A program made the translations under genes and the position numbers. The notes below the pieces were generated by a model. It searched no databases. It was not told the origin of the DNA and saw only the letters and a list, made by a program, of their open reading frames with translations. DNA of 64,000 nt from Osedax fenrisi (Eukaryota > Annelida > Polychaeta > Sabellida > Siboglinidae): NCBI GenBank assembly GCA_964019155.1, contig OZ025242.1, positions 7,485,321-7,549,320 on the forward strand, read 5' to 3'. Shown here in pieces: positions 12,701 to 64,000 of the stretch (positions within the stretch are counted from its first letter, which is position 1; every line of letters begins with the position of its first letter).

Positions 12701-13704
12701 TATTTATTTCATTGTGTTCAAGAAGTTGTACTATATATATAGTATAACTTGTAACCTTGTATAGGTACATTGTACAAAGGACACCTCTATGTGGTTTGTT
12801 CATAGGACACCGAGTTTCACACGCACATATGAGAGATGAATGAACGTATCCTCTCTAGACTAGTAGATAGTACGTTAAGAATTGTTACTATACAAGGGAC
12901 AAACTATATTGTGGCGATCTAGATATATTATATCGAGGGGTCCTATATAGATTCTATTGAGGCCTTAGGACATCGCTTCATAAACGTAAGGAGGAGAGAT
13001 GGATGAAAGTATCTTATCGTGTGTTAGACTAGTGTGTTAAGAAATGTCATTGTATACACATTAATAAAACTACTAGTAAATCACCTACCTATATATTCAT
13101 AACTCTCATTATATTCGTATCAAGAATTTGGGAAATTTTGTTCTAAGAATAAACTTATTAAACCAAGGTTAGAAAAAACAAATAGCTATTTGTCTAAGAA
13201 TAAACTCTATGATGATTTCATATTCCATAAGAGTAGAAACCATGGTTTCATTGCAATGTCATTACGTTATCTGATCTTTATCTCCTATATGGAATAACAT
13301 TACAAACATTTACTAAATCTACTATAGTAGATATGAAGAAATTACAAACTTTTTTCTCAGGTAGTATGTTTCATCTTCTTTTTATAATCTTAGTGTACAA
13401 TTAATTTGTTTTTAATATTATACTTTTTAACATTTGATGATTATAATCTTGAATTTCCTATTCATGTCTCATTAAACTTTATCGCTGACTAAACCTCATT
13501 ACCAACTGGTGACATTCCCTACACATGGTACTATCTTAAACCTAACTTCTTACAACATATGATGCAAGTATACTTATTAGTTTATGATCATACATATGTG
13601 TTTTACCAATATACAATTGTTATATACACAATGATAACTTATAATGAGAATCTAACCGTCCATCTTATATATATCTCTCAAATCTAATATGTTATCCTCT
13701 AAAT

Positions 13705-13920
13705 GGGGTAGGTACCAGTATTTCCGGAAATGTTTGTTAGAAAGTGATTTTCTAGCAAGTTGTAGTTGGATACCCCATTTAAAGTTACTATATTTCCGAC
13801 AAGTTGCCGGAAAGTAAGGTGGGGTATCCCACTACAATTGTTTAACTTGCTAGAAAATCACTTTCTAGAAAACATTTCCGGACATTATTTCCGGAAATAC
13901 TGCTAGTTGGGATACCACCT
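13705..13920. mobile_element. Fold-back (MITE-like) element, ~215 bp
   Basis: The two halves are reverse complements: GTATTTCCGGAAATG, then GAAAGTGATTTTCTAGCAAG, then GGATACCCC on the left are mirrored on the right. The palindromic core TTTCCGGAAA recurs. I did not find a convincing target-site duplication, so the superfamily is unknown. Confidence 0.7.
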
Positions 13921-14254
13921 TAATGCACATTTTTATTTAGAACCATATTTTTCTAAACATATGTTATAACTTATAAAGCTATATATTTCAATCCAGTCCA
14001 GCTAGCGTTGTGTATTTATTAATTAATACAAGATCAGTATATGATTATATTTGTAGAGTGCATTTCTTTGATAATCGTGAAGTTTTAATCAAATTAATTA
14101 TGCATATTTATCTGAAATTTCAAGATTACACCTTTATTTTATATCAGTATTATAACAGTAAACAATATTTCATTAAATTATTGTACCTCCTTTGCTTTGT
14201 TCACGCACTAATCTATTCATCAACATGCCCTACATGATAGACAGGATATATATA

Positions 14255-14370
14255 TATATATATATATGTATACAAATTTGTATATGATAACAATATTGAT
14301 TATATTATTTGAAACATGCATGTCATACAGCAGTATCTTACTTTACATACAAACTATAATGGCTATACGT
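14255..14370 (+). repeat. Dispersed repeat, copy 1
   Basis: About 105 bp (TTTGTATATGATAACAATAT onward through ACACTATAATGGCTATA) is nearly identical to 18370-18467 in an ash2 intron, in the same orientation. A TA-rich tract precedes both copies. Probably a fragment of an interspersed element. Confidence 0.75.
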
Positions 14371-15672
14371 TATAGTAGATACTACAAAATATTTTAAATT
14401 TTACCACAGAATTCGTAATCAAAACAAACGGGGGTCATATTCTCTATTGATTCGACTAACAGTATCATTTTCCTAATAAAAACTCTAGATTAAATCTATA
14501 ACATTAATCTATAACATTTTATCAAGTTTAGCAAACAATTCCGTCTTGGTTACTTTTAAATCTATCACATCAAAGTTACTTTACTACGTCTATAAATTAG
14601 TTAATTGTACTCCATCTCCATAAATCTGACCACATCTTCCCTATACTATACATCTGCTATCTTACTACACTACATCTTAAATTAAAGATGAAAACTTTCA
14701 ACTAACTTTTCTTTTATATAACCTCCCCATATGGGTTTCATTCATTCTCATTTATCCTTCCTATTTTATTTTAGATACAACCTTTCTATAGATTATTTCC
14801 CTCCTTATTATTGTTCACCAGTTCTTAATTGTCAGTATTCTATTTGTAATCTACTTATCTATAGATATACCTACACTCATTATTGCAGTCATAGTTAGAT
14901 TTATTAACAAAAATTAATCGAATATTATCAAACATTATTTAATGAAATACCTAATAAAAAAGTGATATACTATATTCATAATAATGTATATATTCACATC
15001 TACACCTAGATATCTAGACATTGTATTCGACTTGCATCAAAGTTTAGACATAGCTGAACGAGTAATACCTTATTTTATTTGGCTGTTAACAAATATTTTC
15101 TGAAGGAAAGATATGTCACTAATGAATTTGTGAAATTAATGAAAAATTGCTCCACCTCTACTGATAACTATTTATTTTAATTCTATTTTTAGTTTATATT
15201 TGTTTACATGCTAAATATAAAATATATTATAAGGGAAGTTATGTACATTTTTGAATACAATAAATATTTAATTTAGTGTTTATTTTAAGAATATAACATT
15301 ATTTTATAATAAGAGCCATATTTCTAAAATATACAGCCATATTCAATAAATATAATAAATCAATAGATCCATTTTCAATGTAAAATTATTCAAAACTCTC
15401 CCATATATACAAATATATAATTTTTGATATATAATTTCATATTAATAGGGTTTTATATATTGTAAATGATAATTTATATTAATATATTCAATATTTGATA
15501 AATCAATATATATATATTAAAAATAATTATTGCATATATTAATAATGATGTATATAAAACAATGAAATATATATATCTATATTCCACCTTATTTAATATT
15601 CGACGCAAGGTTATTAATCATTTAAAAATGGAAATCAGTACGAAAGAGAATCAACAAATCAATAATTTACAA

Positions 15673-15678
15673 TTTATT
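15673..15678 (-). terminator. Poly(A) signal of ash2
   Basis: AATAAA on the minus strand about 40 bp after the ash2 stop. It implies a very short 3' UTR; other AATAAA hexamers exist further on in this AT-rich DNA. Confidence 0.55.
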
Positions 15679-15717
15679 TAAAAATAATATAGTATAATGG
15701 GTGGTGGCGGTGTTGAA

Positions 15718-59748
<44,031 letters not shown>

Positions 59749-61673
59749 TGTTTTGAAAACCTAACGAAAATATTCATAAATATACACAATTATATATATA
59801 TAAATATATTTATAAATATATTGTAGAGCTGGTTATGTGTGGTTTACTTAGCTAGAGCCGCGGTATTAGAGGTAGCTATGTGTATGTGTATGCATACGTG
59901 ATATTAGCTACATGCAACAGATAATTGAAGAAAAATGGATGTTATATTTACTCACTGATATTTATTTTTTATCAATTTGATCATAAAAACGATATAATTA
60001 CAAAGTAATATACAAGTTTCTATTTATATTATTAATAATATTTTAATAAGCTTATCAAATAGATATGTTGTCACTACTAAACTACTTACTGAGGAATTAT
60101 TCTCAACCTTTGTGTGTTTATAACAATGGTATATGGCATCTACTATTAATCTAATGTTTCATATTAAATCAATGATTATGATTGTATTATAATTAAATTC
60201 TAATTTATATTCTTATTATAATAATATTTAATTGATATTATTTAATTATGTTTTAATTTGTAATAGTAAATTGTAATTTTAAATAGTTTTTATTATTTTA
60301 TCACCTATTAAAGGAATAATTAATATAAATTGTTGAGAAATTCTTTGTTTATATTAACATATAATGATTTCTTACTAAATGACCCTGTTATATATTATAT
60401 AACAATAGTTAATATTAGGTCATAAATATTTAATAATCATTATATTACATAGATTTCTATGTAATAATGACCACTAATTTATAAACATACATCATGAATT
60501 AGATATATTAATAAAATACAATATTATAATAATATTAAAAATATTTTTACAAATGTATAAATAGTGCGGGGTACTTTAAGCGGGATGTAAAGGAACGTTA
60601 TAGGGAATATTAGTATACGGGCGTACACAATTAAACAGTTCGTAGAGGAGCATTTGTATTAAATAAGGACCCATAGCTTATGTTGAGGGACTAAGGGGGC
60701 CAGAGATCAGAGGCGTATACAACTGGCTATCAATATGTACAGTAGTTTCCAACGATACTCGTCGTATACTTTGATATCAGTTGCTGGCTGTTATTTACGA
60801 TGAGTCATAGACTATTGAGTGTGGGATTAGGTGGGGTTAGGTGAGTCACTGCTTTAATGGTTAGCACAGTTAATATTATTATTATTATTAACTTAATAGC
60901 GACGAAAATAAATTTGTTATTTTTGTGTACTATGTAATAATACTTTATAATAATTTGTTTAGTATCCATCTATTAATATGCCTGAAAAAGGTCTAGAAAT
61001 GATTTGAAAAGTGGTTTGAACGAGTTATGATCAAATAAATATATATTTAATAATTTTTTATAATTAATATATTAACGATTTAAAAATAATAAAACAAATT
61101 CGTTTACTTTATTTTTATTAATTAATATTATATTTGGTATATATACTGTACTATATGATGTTACAGACAAATGAAATATCTTTATTTAAAGAAACATAAT
61201 TATTACGAATATTACATTATTATTCTATAATAAAACTTCAAATACTGTTTACTCAAAATAATAATTATCATGCTAACTATACATATGTAAATGTATAAAC
61301 CGAAATGTATAAAGCAAATTAACTAGTATATCTATAAATATATTGACTATTATATCTATAAATATATTAACTATTATATCTATACATATATTAACTATTA
61401 TATCTATAAATATATTAAATTCTATATGGACTGCCGATTGCTTTATAAGCACAGTTCACAGTCAGAAAACTGAAAAATGTATGTATAATGCTAATTTTGT
61501 TGCTATATATAAATAATTAATTAGAATCATATTTTTATAAATATAATTAGTAATAATTGTAAACATACACTATCTATATACATATCATAATAAAAGAAGC
61601 CATATTTTTGATGTCTATATACATATATTATAGTATATATTATAAATATGCTTCTGTTAATTGTGTGTATATA

Positions 61674-61753
<80 letters not shown>

Positions 61754-62064
61754 ATACAATACACAAAAACTGGCTGAATTCAATGAAAATATTTCTATGC
61801 ACTATACATTGAATAGACATAAGTATTGAATATCTATTGTGAATGTGTCAACTTGCATATGATGTGAGATGCTTTCTAGCTATACAAAAATGTTGATGCA
61901 ATAAATATGCATATTACAAATGTTATCTGATATGTCAGACTGATACTAATCACTATAGTGAGTTGATATTATTCTGTTCAGAATTGATTCTGTTATTTTA
62001 AATAATTTCATTTTAATTTATTATTCTACTTTCTAATTTTAATTATATTTTATATAAGGTTTTA

Positions 62065-62118
<54 letters not shown>

Positions 62119-64000
62119 TAAGGGTAGTGCGACCTCTGCTCTATAAATAGATTTTTACGTGTATTTAGGAAAAATAGTTGAAAAGTGTATTCACTTTTTT
62201 TATATTTATTTATTAAACACAATATTTGACATAATGATACATATTATATAGATCTATAATAATTGAATTTTGTATAGAATATAAAAGAAATTATTTAATA
62301 TAAAATTATGTTTAACTAATAAATTATTATTGTTTTGAAAATAAAAGATAAAATTATGAATATTTTAAAATCTACAAATTATTATATTTAAAAAAATACA
62401 AATATTATGTAGAAATGTTATATATGTTCTAAATTGTCTGACAATTTCAATTTAATTTTAAGCATTATTGAAGGGCTTGATAGTTTTTAAATGAGTGAAA
62501 TTATTCAAAATAATTATTCCGAGTAAATTTATTCTAAATATTCACAATATAATTATGAACAATTTAAGAAATATATATACAAACGATAACTTATCACATT
62601 ATATTATTATAAATAAATAGCTACTTATGAATATTGGTTATTTAAATGTATATATAATAATATTTAGTTTATCTTTTAAAATATATCTTATTATCATTAA
62701 ATTATGACTTTTAATAAATTTGTTTAAAAATTTGTAGTTAAAATTTATTTAAATGATATACTTTTAAAAGTGTTAAAAATTATTATTTAAAAGAGTTTAT
62801 TTTATAGTTGTATTTGATCTTATAACATAATTTATATATCATTTTTTCTGGGGAGAACGGATATCTGAAATTTGATCAAATCAAATGTTAAATAAATGTT
62901 ATTATAAAATACATTTATAGAATGTTATTTAGTACATGTCAACAAATTAATAACGATCATGCTAGAACTGCTATAAAAAGAATATAATGTGAATATATAA
63001 ATGTAATATAGTGTGTTTTTATGTATTGAAATATACTCATTTATTTTCATATAATTGTAAAATAGTGTGTTTTTATATATAAAATATAATATATGTATAT
63101 ATATATATATATACAATAACTATTGAATGCATAATATGTATATAAATTTAATAAATATAAAATAATGTGTTTTATGTATTGAATTATAATATATTTATAT
63201 AAATAATGTGTTTTATTTATTGAATTATTGAATTTATAATTGAAAAACTTTGCAAACAATTTACTCTGAATAATTTTGTATCAATACCTATAAACTTAAA
63301 ATACAATATACTCTCTGAATATGAATACAATCTAATGAATATGAGAATCAATCTAATTTGTCTTGATATATATAAATAACATTTATAAGAATATAGTAAT
63401 GCTTCAATAACAGTATTTTTGTTATATATTCTATTTTATATGCCATTATATGAAAAAAAAATGATAACTAATATATAAATACATATATATAAAAAATATA
63501 TAAAATTGATTAGAAAATAATTTCATTTTATTGTAGCTATATATACCTAAGCTATATGTTAGTATAATGTACAAATTTCACATATATTTATACAATATTC
63601 ATTGAGTTGATTGCTTTTGAATAACACTATGAATTTCATATCTAATACATGTCAAATAAATAAAATGGCGGCAGTATGCGGTCTCCCCTTAAAGATAATA
63701 TTTAATATTTAAATAATTTTATATAAAAAATGTTATATTAAAAATATTTTTTTCTTCTCAATTTCAGAGGTCTTAATAAATAAATGGCTACAAATAATAT
63801 AATATATACTATTATTGTCATTATACTGTTGTATTTATTTTCTGGTTTCTTATTTTTTTAAATGTGTTATTTTATAATAAATATTTTTCATATAAAAACG
63901 ATTTAAAAACCATTTAAAAGATTATTTTTCATATATAGTAGATTTAAAATAAACAAATTTCTATAAACAATTTTATTTGGAAAAAAATGAAAGTATATGG
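59749..64000. other. AT-rich region upstream of ash2, no gene seen
   Basis: No exon-like frame is supported. A stretch of mixed composition at about 60560-60870 stands out from the AT-rich background but has no clear frame; it could hold a 5' non-coding exon or promoter. Four 24-bp tandem copies (TATATCTATAAATATATTAA + CTAT) lie at about 61325-61415, and (TA)n arrays at 61672-61748 and 62076-62114. Confidence 0.6.
61672..61748. repeat. (TA)n microsatellite
   Basis: About 38 TA units; overlapping Ile-Tyr frames on both strands are artefacts. Confidence 0.95.

Larger units (their letters stand above)
9736..15717. other. AT-rich intergenic region between convergent genes
   Basis: Separates the Sp stop from the ash2 stop. 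It holds a (TAC/CTA)n microsatellite at about 9762-9798, a possible Sp poly(A) signal at 10136, imperfect repeats near 12040-12650 and 12860-13060, the fold-back element at 13705-13920 and a dispersed repeat at 14255-14370. Short open frames here look like chance frames in AT-rich DNA. Confidence 0.7.

Overview
The window is nuclear DNA from an animal, most likely an AT-rich marine or freshwater invertebrate; I cannot place it more finely. The evidence is two animal regulatory genes broken into many short exons, introns of several kilobases, no bacterial operon structure, tRNA-derived SINEs, several families of short inverted-repeat DNA transposons, and an exceptional load of micro- and minisatellites.

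Layout. (1) 1-9735, + strand: the 3' part of an Sp1-4-type transcription factor gene (Q-rich segment, buttonhead box, three C2H2 fingers, C-terminal tail); its 5' end is outside the window. Its introns hold three terminal-inverted-repeat elements (1057-1951, 2411-3186, 6142-7750). (2) 9736-15717: about 6 kb of AT-rich sequence between convergent genes, with a fold-back element at about 13705-13920. (3) 15718-59748, - strand: a complete 16-exon ash2/ASH2L gene. Summed exons give 2,988 nt (995 aa plus stop), and every splice phase agrees. The protein has a 476-residue low-complexity N-terminal extension, then PHD finger, winged helix, SPRY domain and DPY30-binding helix. ASH2L is a core subunit of the MLL/SET1 histone H3K4 methyltransferases. 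(4) 19525-33036, + strand: a probable unrecognised gene nested in the 16.8-kb thirteenth ash2 intron, encoding a short N-terminal membrane segment and a long charged tail. (5) 52470-55530, inside ash2 intron 3: a palindrome of two ~1.5-kb arms, each carrying a broken FG-repeat (nucleoporin-like) coding fragment. (6) 59749-64000: AT-rich DNA upstream of ash2, no gene seen.

The Sp factor and ASH2L both act in nuclear transcription control, but nothing here shows that they work together. The two most unusual observations concern ash2 introns. Twelve of fifteen 5' splice sites have T at intron position +3 (nine read GTTAGT) where animals normally have A or G. Several tandem arrays also begin within a few bases to a few tens of bases of these donor sites.

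Caveat: the two palindrome arms differ by small indels, so assembly or base-calling errors may be present. Exon models come from reading frames, splice phase and remembered family alignments, not from transcripts.
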